Notes: a model not told the origin generated them from the sequence alone. Shown: positions 8,410-17,435, counted from the first letter of the stretch. The stretch: DNA of 64,000 nucleotides from Apteryx mantelli (GCF_036417845.1 NC_089978.1:138192288-138256287); one strand, 5' to 3'. Numbers and translations are program-made.

Positions 8410-10203
8410 CCAGTAATCCAGAGGCTAATAAATCAAAGATTACTGGAGCCTTGTATGTCTCCCCATAATACCCCCATACTACCCGTAAAGAAATCAGATG
8501 GTACTTATAGATTGGTACAAGATTTAAGAGAAATAAACAAAAGAACAATTACCAGGTTCCCAGTTGTAGCTAACCCCTATACCATGCTTAGTCAGCTGTC
8601 ACCTGAGGCTAAATGGTATACGGTTATAGACCTGAAAGATGCATTTTGGGCATGCCCCCTTAAAGAAGAATGTAGAGACTTTTTTGCCTTCGAGTGGGAA
8701 GACCCAGATACCCATAGGAAACAACAACTCCGATGGACCGTTTTACCACAAGGGTTTACAGAATCCCCTAATTTGTTTGGGCAAGCCCTGGAGCAGGTTC
8801 TAAGTACTTACGAAACTAATCCTCAAATTACTTTAACACAATATGTGGATGATTTGCTTTTAGCAGGAAAAACCCAGGAGGAAGTTAGATGTGAGAGTAT
8901 TAAGTTGTTAAATTTCCTAAGTTTAAAGGGATTGAAAGTATCGAAATCAAAGTTGCAATTTATGGAAGAAGAGGTGAAGTATTTGGGACATTGGCTTAGC
9001 AAGGGCACAAAAAAATTGGACCCTGAAAGGGTAAATGGTATACTGTCAATAAGACCCCCGAAGAGCAAAAGACAGGTCCGACAATTGCTGGGGTTATTAG
9101 GGTATTGCAGACAATGGATTGAAAATTATAGCAATAAAGTAAAATTTTTATATAAAAAACTAATAGTAGATGGGCTAATAAAATGGACTCAAACCAATAA
9201 TCAAAGCCTCGAAGAATTGAAGGCTGACTTGGTGAATGCACCTGTTTTGAGTTTACCAGATATTAAGAGACCATTCTACATGTTTATTAATACACAGGAA
9301 GGAACAGCCTTTGGAGTCCTAACACAGGAATGGGCAGGGAAAAAGAAACCTATAGGGTATTTTTCAAAATTGCTAGACCCCGTCAGTCGGGGATGGCCCA
9401 CTTGCCTACAAGCCATTGTAGCTACAGCCTTATTAGTAGAAGAGGCTAAAAAGATAACCTTTGGAGGAGAATTAAAAATATATACCCCTCATAATATACG
9501 AGGAGTATTACAACAAAAAGCCGAAAAATGGATAACCGATGCCAGACTATTAAAATACGAGGGCATTTTAATCCATTCTCCAAAGTTGGAAATTGAGACT
9601 ACAAGCTTGCAGAATCCAGCCCAGTTCCTGTATGGGGAACCCAGTGGTCAATTAAAACATCATTGCATGCGTCTAATAGAATACCAAACTAAAATAAGAG
9701 AAGATTTAGAAGAAGAAGAGTTACCAGAGGGGACTAAATTCTTTGTGGACGGATCCTCTCGCGTAGTTGAAGGGAAACGCAGATCAGGGTATGCTATTGT
9801 AGATGGGAAGTCTCTAGAGTTAGTAGAATCAGGGCCCCTAGACAAAACTTGGTCGGCCCAGGCTTGTGAATTGTATGCAGTTTTTAGAGCCTTAGAAATT
9901 TTAAAAGGCAAAATAGGGACTATATACACCGACTCTAAATATGCTTATGGAGTAGTACATACATTTGGGAAAATATGGGAAGAAAGGGGACTGATTAATT
10001 CACAAGGGAAGAATTTAGTGCACGAAAAATTAATTAGAAAAACTTTAGAACCTCTGAGGGGACCTCGGAGAATCGCAGTAGTACATGTTAGGGGCCATCA
10101 AAAGGGCACATCTTACCACATAAGGGGAAATAATCTAGCAGATGAAGAAGCAAAAAAAGCAGCTTTACACCTATTGTCTGAAGGAAAAGAGGGGCCAAGA
10201 TAA
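8410..10203 (+). pseudogene. pol: Reverse transcriptase and RNase H, downstream part of broken pol
   Basis: Open in one frame for nearly 600 codons after the TGA. Catalytic Asp of the palm lies in V-I-D-L-K-D-A (near 8629) and the YVDD box is at 8842-8853, both intact. The connection domain follows, then RNase H with the D-G-S (near 9750), E-L-Y-A (near 9869), T-D-S-K (near 9930) and the late D-E-E-A motif (near 10141). It copies the RNA genome into DNA and removes RNA. The frame ends at TAA 10201-10203 because of a shift upstream: the integrase frame is one base over and is open back past this point. The shift lies in the A/G-rich stretch around 10165-10200. Confidence 0.9.
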
Positions 10204-11371
10204 ACTAGATACCAGGATGAGTTTTACTAAACAGGAAATAGATAAATTATGACAGATAGGAGCCCTAGAAAAAGAAGGTAAATGGGTGCTGCCCGATGAT
10301 AGAGAAATTGTATCCAAAGGCGTAGCTTGGAGAATCATGAAAGAATTCCACCGACAGACTCATTGGGGAGTGCAAGCATTAGTAGACCAGTTTGGAACTA
10401 AATATATGTGCATTGGAATATATGACATAGCAAAAAGACTAGTGGGAGAATGTTTGACCTGTCAGAAGGTTAACAAGCAGCACCTCAGGGAAAAGGTCCC
10501 AGGGGGACGGTCAATAGCCAGGAGACCGTTTGAGAAAATACAGGTTGACTTTACAGAACTCCTGAAAGTGGGCAGGTATAAATACCTATTAGTTATAGTA
10601 GATCATTTAACTTACTTTGTAGAAGCCTTTCCCGTAGCCCGAGCAACTGCGAAATCGGTAGCCAAGATATTGTTAGAAAATATCATACCCCGGTATGGGA
10701 ATGTATTGGTCATAGACTCAGACAGGGGGCCACATTTTACATCCAAGGTCATTAAAGAAACATTAGATCCTTTAGGAATCGAGTGGGAGTATCACACTCC
10801 CTGGCATCCTCAAAGTTCAGGAAAGGTAGAGATGAATGGGGAAATAAAAAAACAGTTAACGAAGCTAATGATGGAAACCCAGATGAATTGGATCAAGTGT
10901 TTACCCTTAGCTTTGTTGAATATACGAACTCAGCCCAGAACTGACACAGGAGTCTCCCCTTTTGAAATGTTATATGGGATGCCATACGATTTAGAAATAC
11001 CAAAAGAACATCCTAAAGTAGAAGAGAGATTATTACAGAAATATGTTACAGAGCTTATGAAGAGAAGACAAGAATTGATAAAGAAAGGACTAATAGTACA
11101 GAGACCTCCACTAGATGTAGCTATTCACCGAGTTAACCCTGGAGACAAGGTTTTAATTAAAACCTGGAAAGACACGTCCTTGACTCCCCGCTGGGAGGGA
11201 CCTTTTCTTGTCTTACTTACCACAGACACTGCTATTCATACCGCAGAGCGAGGATGGACACATGCTAGCAGAATTAAAGGACCGATTTCAGAATCATCGT
11301 GGGAAGGCTTTGGAAACCCGGACAATTTAAAAGTAACCTTTAAGAAGAAACCTGGAAACCTCGATAAGTGA
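10204..11371 (+). pseudogene. pol: Integrase, separated from RT by a frameshift and a TGA
   Basis: In the +1 frame relative to RT. A TGA at 10250-10252 interrupts it, then it is open to TGA 11369-11371. The zinc-binding H-x3-H (near 10343-10357) and C-x2-C (near 10454) are present. The catalytic triad is complete: Asp in Q-V-D-F-T, Asp before R-G-P-H-F and Glu 36 residues later in K-V-E-M-N, giving D,D35E. The C-terminal W-x-G-P-F (near 11200) is typical of the gamma-type GPY/F module. Integrase joins viral DNA to host DNA. As read, no uninterrupted Gag-Pol could include it. Confidence 0.9.
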
Positions 11372-11443
11372 GACCACATTTTGTAAAACCTAACATAGTA
11401 TTTGTTATAACCCCACATTGTATTTGTTATCCCTTTGTGTGTT

Positions 11444-11899
11444 ATGCATGTAGGGTTTGTAAAGGGAAGTAGTGGACTCATTGTTAGTACGGGTATCTCC
11501 CTAGCGGCATTTGCCGCCCTTGTTATGACAAAATTAACTTATTGGACATTAAAAGATCTTAAGAAAAGATCGGTAGAATGGTAGGAAGCCTTTGTTAAAG
11601 GAGTACAACCTGAGAAAGGTTGTACCCATGCCAACCACCCCGATCACATAAGGCTAAAATTAAAAACACCAATTGTAGGTGGACTGTATGTTGGGTGTCT
11701 CTCTCGAAAAAACTGGGGAGCCTTTCAAATCAGAAAGGCACATAAAGGAGGTTCCCCTGAAGAATACGGCTGCTGTTGAGAAGACGGTACACCCTGCTGC
11801 TCTGAGCAAAAGAGTAGGCAGAGGAGACAGAGACGTATAGAAACTGTGGGGATTGAGGCCGATAAGCCACCTCCTAAGCAGGAATACCTAAACTTGTAA
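11444..11899 (+). pseudogene. Broken accessory-type reading frame between pol and env
   Basis: An ATG at 11444 opens 46 codons with a hydrophobic segment (about residues 11-28), stopping at TAG 11582. The same frame then stays open for 64 codons to TGA 11777 and 39 more to TAA 11897. The last part holds a basic run R-Q-R-R-Q-R-R (11816-11836) and a proline/lysine tail ending Y-L-N-L; the middle part has several cysteines. Simple gammaretroviruses usually have no gene here. It may be a decayed accessory gene, a decayed part of an env leader, or chance. It is in the same frame as integrase and env but is cut off from both by stops. Confidence 0.4.
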
Positions 11900-11983
11900 G
11901 ACCCAGACTTCTAAAAAGCCTCAAAGACACTTGACATCATGGGTTGTCCTTCCAAGAGTTCGTAAATATCCGTTAACCAAACC

Positions 11984-13870
11984 ATGGGTCCACTACTCCT
12001 CTGGAAGATGATTGTGCTAGGCTCGTTAGGAAGACGAATCCAAGGGGAATATAATGTACACCAACTCTTTAAATGGTCATTAATAAGATGGGAAGATCAA
12101 AAAGTGATCCAAGTACGAAGTGTACCCGCGAGCCCTACATTCACCCCTACCTTGTGTGAATTGGTACCCCGAAAGCCATGTTTGAATCTAATAGGATTTT
12201 ACTTTTGTCCTCGTTCCAATCCTGGACGAGGATACTGTAACTACCCAAACTCCTATTATTGTGCTTATTGGGGATGTGAAACTATAGCCTCTGATTGGAC
12301 TCCAGGAGCAGGGCCAGATAAGTTTTTATCAGTGGGATGGGGGCCTTCTGGGTGTAAACCCGCCAAGAGGGATTGGTCAGGGGGATACCCACCAATCCAT
12401 AATTTTGGGTCGGATTGTACACATTTAATGATAAATATCACCCGTCCGGAAGATCCAGGATGGTTTTTGGGAAAGACCTGGGGAGTCCAGTACTGGGAGG
12501 CTGGGACAACCGATACAGGTGGATTAATTTTCATGAAGAAAGAAAGGGTGCGACCCAATCCACAGGTAATAGGGCCGAATTTAATTGTTAAGGGAACAGG
12601 ATCAAGAATCAAACCCACGAGAGCGATCATGAATCTGACAAGTATTCCTATGAGCCGCCCCATGCCGAAAGATACTGTTGTAATCTCAGAAAGTAAAGCC
12701 ACAGAGAGGGTAGACAATCCTCTGTGGAAGGTTGTGCAAGCAACCTACAAAGTATTAAATGCTACAACCCCTAGTATAACTACCCATTGCTGGTTATGCT
12801 ACGACATAAGACCCCCTTTTTATGAAGCAATAGGAGTAAATATGACATATACCTTAAGCAATGATCCAGCTTCACAGTGTCAATGGGAAGATAAGAAGAG
12901 GGGATTGACTATGGAGCAAGTTACAGGAATAGGAATGTGTATTGGCAAAGTGCTAAAATCAAAGAAAAAGCTGTGTGGATCTATATCATTGCAAAACCAC
13001 ATCCCTAAAAATGGATGGGCTATTCCTACCAAAGGAACTAGATGGATATGCTCAAAAACCGGCCTGACTCCTTGTGTCTCCTTAAGGGTGCTTAGTGAGT
13101 CCCAAGAATATTGTATACAAATAGAAGTAATTCCCAGGATCGTGTATCATCCGGAAAATGTGATATACGATCATTGGGACACTTCTCATCTGGTCCGAGT
13201 AAGGAGGGAACCAATCACCGCAATTACTATAGCCACCTTACTGGGCCTCGGGGCAGTAGGAGCGGGAACCGGAATTTCCTCCTTAGTGATGCAACAGCAG
13301 AGCTTTAGCACCCTACGGGCGGCTGTGGATGAGGACTTAGAACGAATAGAAAAATCCATTACAGCTTTAGAAAAGTCATTGACATCGCTATCAGAAGTAG
13401 TGTTACAGAACAGAAGAGGGATGGACCTCTTATTTTTGCAACAGGGAGGATTGTGTGCAGCCCTAGGAGAAGAATGTTGTTTTTACGCGGATCATACAGG
13501 AGTTGTCAGGGATACTATGGCAAAATTGAGAGAAGGCCTTGAAAAACGTAAAAAGGAAAGAGAAGCCCAGCAAGGGTGGTATGAATCATGGTTCAGTCAT
13601 TCTCCCTGGCTAACAACCTTATTGTCTACCATCGCGGGCCCATTGGCTTTACTAGTACTAGTGTTGACCTTTGGACCGTGTATAGTAAATAAAATAATTA
13701 ACTTAGCAAAAAGCAGACTCGAAGCTGCCCACCTACTGTTGATAAGAAGTCAATATGAACAACTAAATGAAGATGAGAGTAAGCATAACCCTATGCTCTC
13801 CCTGGCACAGGAGGTTGCTCGATTTGATGAACAAATTAGAAGGGACCAAAACAAAAAGGGGGGATTGTGA
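11984..13870 (+). CDS. env: Envelope glycoprotein, 628 codons, uninterrupted
   Basis: Type I glycoprotein for receptor binding and fusion. In order: short hydrophobic N-terminus (1-16), Cys-rich surface subunit with the CWLC isomerase motif at residues 269-272, four N-x-T sequons (near 151, 217, 259, 286), a furin-type R-V-R-R site at 405-408, a Gly/Ala-rich fusion segment (about 411-435), heptad region, the immunosuppressive-type segment (about 474-490), CX6CC at 491-499, a membrane span (about 545-567) and a cytoplasmic tail with Y-E-Q-L at 591-594. Length and layout are normal for gamma-type env. The last codons overlap the polypurine tract. It would be made from a spliced mRNA; I did not find a decisive acceptor. 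It is the only viral gene without a lesion here. Confidence 0.95.
   Translation: MGPLLLWKMIVLGSLGRRIQGEYNVHQLFKWSLIRWEDQKVIQVRSVPASPTFTPTLCELVPRKPCLNLIGFYFCPRSNPGRGYCNYPNSYYCAYWGCETIASDWTPGAGPDKFLSVGWGPSGCKPAKRDWSGGYPPIHNFGSDCTHLMINITRPEDPGWFLGKTWGVQYWEAGTTDTGGLIFMKKERVRPNPQVIGPNLIVKGTGSRIKPTRAIMNLTSIPMSRPMPKDTVVISESKATERVDNPLWKVVQATYKVLNATTPSITTHCWLCYDIRPPFYEAIGVNMTYTLSNDPASQCQWEDKKRGLTMEQVTGIGMCIGKVLKSKKKLCGSISLQNHIPKNGWAIPTKGTRWICSKTGLTPCVSLRVLSESQEYCIQIEVIPRIVYHPENVIYDHWDTSHLVRVRREPITAITIATLLGLGAVGAGTGISSLVMQQQSFSTLRAAVDEDLERIEKSITALEKSLTSLSEVVLQNRRGMDLLFLQQGGLCAALGEECCFYADHTGVVRDTMAKLREGLEKRKKEREAQQGWYESWFSHSPWLTTLLSTIAGPLALLVLVLTFGPCIVNKIINLAKSRLEAAHLLLIRSQYEQLNEDESKHNPMLSLAQEVARFDEQIRRDQNKKGGL
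13853..13864 (+). other. Polypurine tract
   Basis: AAAAAGGGGGGA ends one base before the 3' LTR and overlaps the end of env. It primes plus-strand DNA synthesis. Confidence 0.9.
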
Positions 13871-14423
13871 TATGTGCTAATTTGTTACATCAAAGTGAGA
13901 AACAGCCTTGAAACATCCTGAACTGTGATGTGTGCTAATTGGTTACATCAAAGTAAGAAACAGCCTTGGGAACATCTGTGGGAACATCCTACATCCTGTG
14001 GTGGGGGCATGTACCCTGCCTGAGATAAGGGAGTTGAGATAGCGAAGCGGCAATGTTAGTTTAGATAGCCTAATATGGTGATGGCGATGTCACACAACTG
14101 TGAAATATAGCACGACCTCGAAAGTTGTAAAATATATGCGTGACCTGAGGGTCACCACTCACAATGCAGAGGGCTGAAGAAGACCCCCTAGCAACAGCCA
14201 GCGCAACCGCAGAAGTTACAGGAAGTGCCACATGTACCCGGAGCTGGAATTGCATATAAGGAGACTGTGAGGGGGGGATTGCGCGCGCCGTTGGTGGAGC
14301 AGGAGACTCCCCGGCCGCCCAGCGCTGTTTTGCTTGCTTGTAACTTGCTCAATTATTTTATTAAATTGGAATTTATGCAACCCGGCCCGAGTGGTTGTCA
14401 ATTTGTCGCGTTTACCTGTAACA
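13866..14423 (+). repeat. 3' LTR of the provirus (558 bp)
   Basis: Same length as the 5' LTR with four transitions between them. Begins TGTGATATGTG, ends TGTAACA, followed by the target duplicate AGCTG. Confidence 0.97.
14360..14365 (+). terminator. LTR poly(A) signal
   Basis: ATTAAA within TTTTATTAAATTGG, in the R region by position. Cleavage would follow some 15-30 bases later. The 5' LTR copy is at 5692-5697. Confidence 0.6.
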
Positions 14424-14428
14424 AGCTG

Positions 14429-15820
14429 TGACTTCAGTTGTTGCAGTTTGGTAAACTCCTCATAGGCTTGAACCAGTTCCTTTGGCATAGGCTTCCTTGC
14501 TTGATTTTGTTTGCAATAGGAATAGAATCTAGTTTTCCTTAGGATGATTTTGTGAGTCACTGGCACTGTCAAGATTTTGATCTCATGAGAACATTAGAAA
14601 TCAGTTCTGCAAGAATGGGAATGGCTTTGAGTCTAACGTGCATTTTTTTTTTTCAATGGCAGCACTGGGTATAGAGCCCCAGACTCATTGTCCTTTCATT
14701 TGCACTTCCTTAATGTCCTCCCCAATGAACTCAAGCAGCTGTGTACTTTCAGTGGTAGCTGAAAAATAACTCTTGTCCTGTTTCAGCTGGTTTGATTCCC
14801 CCATTTGGGTCAGGCTGTGAAATTATTGATGCTGGTGGCAAAAGAGCAGGGCTGTGCAGCTGATGGTGAAGGCTGAGAACTCTTTAAGCTTTCATAAGTG
14901 GCACTAGCTAGAACTTGTCACAGAACCATATCTATAGCTCTGGTTACATGTGTGAGTCAAAGTACCAGCTCACCATGACAAAACCAGTCTCCCTTCCTTT
15001 GTAAGCACCTGTGTTCTCATGCAGTTTCCTCTCTTCCCCCATTGCTCTTCATCTGTCACTCAGCTAATTGCACTATAAACTCCTGCAGTTTGCTAACACA
15101 GAAGAACAAAAAAACCCACCCTACTTCTTCTAGATTAGTTTCCTAGGAAACAGAACAGCCTGAAGGTAAGTGGCAAGAAAAGGGGAGGAAATAGGATGAA
15201 GGCATAGGATCTCCTCTTTTTGGCAGCAGAGAGCAGTTAAATTAGCTCATGTCCTATCATGAAACCATATTCTTAGCCACTTCAATTAGTTTCACTTTTA
15301 ATTTCTGTATAAGTAAGGAAATTTGGAAGGAAAAAAAAAAACTTTGTTAAAGAGTCAATAGCATCTTCCTGCCCATACCTTTAAATGTAGTCTGGAAGTT
15401 GTTTCTTATTGTTCTTTTTATAGTGGTTATTCCAAAGGCAGGCTTTGGTTTGCATTTTGAAACATAAATGAAGTAAATAAACATCAAGATGCTAGTGTGA
15501 CTTCCAGATTGTTTTTGCCTGGCCTCAAGATATAGCTTGAGCTGTATTCTAAAAGGGTGTGTGTCTAGATCACTAGGGGATATCCAGGTTCAGCGAGGAA
15601 TTGTCTGGGTCCTGGTGTCACAAAACAAAGATGAATCTCTTCACACTTTTCTGTGTGCAAGGAACAGGGGGAGAATGTGTCCAAACTGTGCTTCACTTTA
15701 CATGCCTTCTTTGTTAAATGTAATTCCCTAGCAGTTTTAGTTTCTATGCTTCTCCATGGCCTGCCAGTCTACTCACAACTCTCTTGGTTTTATTTTGTCT
15801 TTTTTTTTTTTTTAATCTAG
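14429..15820. other. Probable intron
   Basis: No supported plus-strand exon. A 32-nt segment at 15134-15165 has good splice sites (CTTCTTCTAG before, AAG|GTAAGTGG after) but carries a stop in the frame needed to join the exon at 15821. On the minus strand a frame of about 50 codons runs up to the provirus edge (14424-14572). Confidence 0.4.
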
Positions 15821-16505
15821 ATTTGCTCATAGACAGTGTTTATATGCCTTTTCCATTTCCTTCCAGTTCACTTACCGTGGGTGGTAGCTCAGCATTACTA
15901 CCTTCTGTCCCTGAAAGGTCCATTAGGCAGAATGCAGATCCAGACTACAGAAAGCACAGTCAGAAAGTAACTTTTAGTAACATCAGTTTGAGAAAGATGA
16001 TGATGGATCTGTTATAGGTAAACACGACAAATTGACAACCACTCGGGCCGGGTTGCATAAATTCCAATTTAATAGAATAATTGAGCAAGTCACAAGTAAG
16101 CAAAACAGCGCTGGGCGGCCGGGGAGTCTCCTGCTCCACCAACGGCACGTGCAATCCCCCGCTCACAGTCCCCTTATATGCCTGTAACTTCTGTGGTTGC
16201 GCCGGCTGTTGCTGGGGGGGGGTCGGGATGAAGGCAGGGGTCTTCCTCTGCGTTGTGCGTGGTGCCCTTCAGGTCGCGCGCATACATTTCACAATACAAT
16301 ATCGCTCTGCTGGCTCAGTACAATCATTGTGGTGATAGCCCGTACTTAGTGCCTAGTTTCATGGTAAAATCACTTCATGAGTTGATAGCCCGTACTTAGT
16401 GCCTAGTTTCATGGTAAAATCACTTCCCGAGTTGATGTAACAAATTATCACCTATCACAGATCCACCTGCTTTATTCACCTGCTCAGAAATGAGAGTATT
16501 ATCAG
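15821..16505 (+). pseudogene. Host exon split by a solo LTR
   Basis: A strong acceptor (long T tract then AATCTAG, 15801-15820) precedes an open frame that starts at 15823 and includes the run D-P-D-Y-R-K-H-S-Q-K-V-T-F. At 16009 the frame runs into solo LTR 2 and stops within three codons (TTATAG). Past the LTR (from 16464) the interrupted frame resumes for 14 codons and ends at a good donor (TATCAG|GTGAGA, GT at 16506-16507) in phase 1. So one 231-nt exon was cut by the insertion. Its entry phase needs an upstream exon ending with one base. The gene identity rests on the next exon. Unless the LTR is spliced around, the encoded protein is truncated. Confidence 0.55.
16010..16459 (-). mobile_element. 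Solo LTR 2, inserted in a host exon
   Basis: A close relative of solo LTR 1 with the same structure and minus orientation, flanked by GATC on both sides (16006-16009, 16460-16463). It differs from solo LTR 1 at a modest number of sites, many at CpG (for example ACACGAC for ACGCGAC, CACGTGC for CGCGCGC). The different target duplication shows an independent insertion. The same 50-bp U3 tandem repeat is present at 16333-16432. Confidence 0.9.
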
Positions 16506-16653
16506 GTGAGATTAGTAGAGAAGTTGCTGTGTAGCAGTACTTATTAGCTGTCATCACTGTGGGTGGAAACTGCAATACTATATTTGGAAGCATATTTATA
16601 TATTTGAGCCTCCTACAGCTCATGTATGTCTTTTGCCTCTATTTGTAGCTGAG

Positions 16654-16820
16654 ACATATGTGCAAAACCCTGCGAAGAAAAAGAGAGTGAAAGATGCAGC
16701 CGTAGTGGCCGGCGCCTCATCCCTCCTTTGCAGTACTGGTGTGGAGAACGGCAAGTTTGGGATCAGGCAATGATTGTTAGAGTAGAAGAAGGTGGAACAA
16801 ACTATTTAGCTGAAAGAGTG
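16654..16820 (+). CDS. Exon with CENP-C-like motif (KNL2/MIS18BP1-type)
   Basis: The frame contains S-R-S-G-R-R-L-I-P-P-L-Q-Y-W-C-G-E-R followed by V-E-E-G-G-T-N-Y-L. The R-S-x-R-x3-P-x3-Y-W pattern is the CENP-C motif, which binds CENP-A nucleosomes at centromeres; besides CENP-C it is found in KNL2/M18BP1 of non-mammalian vertebrates and plants. The donor is GTG|GTAAGA (GT at 16821-16822), phase 0. Two acceptors compete: TTTGTAG (exon from 16649) and CTGAG (exon from 16654). Only the second keeps the motif in frame with the preceding exon; the first, stronger one leads to a TGA at 16771-16773. That could mean a one-base lesion in this exon. No cupin domain follows, which argues against CENP-C itself. 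Pseudogene or short paralogue is possible. Confidence 0.5.
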
Positions 16821-17246
16821 GTAAGACTCTTTTTAATGCAGTTACTGAACTTTCTTTATCATTTACCTGATAGATGGTGGGTTTTGGTAGAACATGTGCC
16901 TCTTTTTCAGCCTGTAATTCTTATGACTGGAACATCATAACTTGCAGGCTTATGAAAAAGCTTTAATTTAGCTGAATTAGTTGGGAAAGCTGGAGTGAAG
17001 AGACTGGTTTCAGTAGGTTTACTGTAGAGCTTATGGAGAGAAGGAGAGCTCAACTAACAACTGGAATTAGGTACCCAAGTTTGTTTTCTAAAGCTGGGCA
17101 GTGTGAATATCACCCACCATGTCATTTTTTTTCTGTAAGCTAGTGGATGTGCAGCACTGAAGCACTTCTTTACTGTTATCCAGAAAAGGTTCTTTAATGT
17201 GGCAGGCATTCAATGTTTTTTGTTGTTCTTTCTCTTTGAGTTGCAG

Positions 17247-17349
17247 GCCTCTGAAAGCAAGGGGACTAGCTCAAAAACCTGTTATCACACTCTTGTAAAA
17301 CGGAAAAAAACAACAGAAGTAAAAGAACAAACTGGATGCTGTAATCTAG
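17247..17349 (+). CDS. Downstream exon of the CENP-C-motif gene
   Basis: The acceptor is a pyrimidine tract ending GAGTTGCAG (17246) and the donor is CTAG|GTAAAG (GT at 17350-17351). It starts in phase 0, as the preceding exon requires, and is open for 34 codons with one base left over. The peptide is Lys/Thr/Ser-rich with K-R-K-K, as in a nuclear protein tail. Matching phase and good sites on both sides make it a likely true exon. Confidence 0.5.
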
Positions 17350-17421
17350 GTAAAGAGATTATGATTTAAGTGATTATCTCTGCCTCTTTTACTTGAGTAA
17401 TAATCTGAATTCCTTTTACAG

Positions 17422-17435
17422 ATTTTCAGGGTTGA
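17422..17435 (+). CDS. Possible terminal coding exon
   Basis: After the acceptor CCTTTTACAG (17412-17421), the two bases AT complete the split codon, then three more codons lead to TGA at 17433-17435. If real, the protein ends about 60 residues after the CENP-C-like motif. The intron before it would be only 72 bp, so it may instead be read-through sequence near a decayed 3' end. Confidence 0.35.

Larger units (their letters stand above)
5193..14428 (+). mobile_element. Full-length gammaretrovirus-like endogenous retrovirus with 5-bp target duplication
   Basis: The provirus runs from LTR to LTR (5198-14423) and is flanked by AGCTG on both sides (5193-5197, 14424-14428). The order is LTR, tRNA-His primer site, leader, gag, amber stop, pro, RT-RNase H, integrase, accessory-type frame, env, polypurine tract, LTR. 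Same-frame gag-pol, a single CCHC zinc knuckle, and an env with CWLC and CX6CC motifs place it with class I (gamma-like) elements. The LTRs differ at 4 of 558 positions, all transitions, so the insertion is young. Gag start and pol are damaged; env is open. It cannot be fully functional as read. Confidence 0.97.

Noticed and set aside
15134-15165. 32-nt segment with excellent splice sites upstream of the LTR-split exon
   Set aside because: The frame required to join 15821 contains TAG, so it cannot be coding in that transcript; it could at most be untranslated.
16654-16820. Exon of CENP-C itself
   Set aside because: No cupin domain follows, the frame ends about 60 codons later, and the C-G-E-R continuation suits the KNL2 type better.
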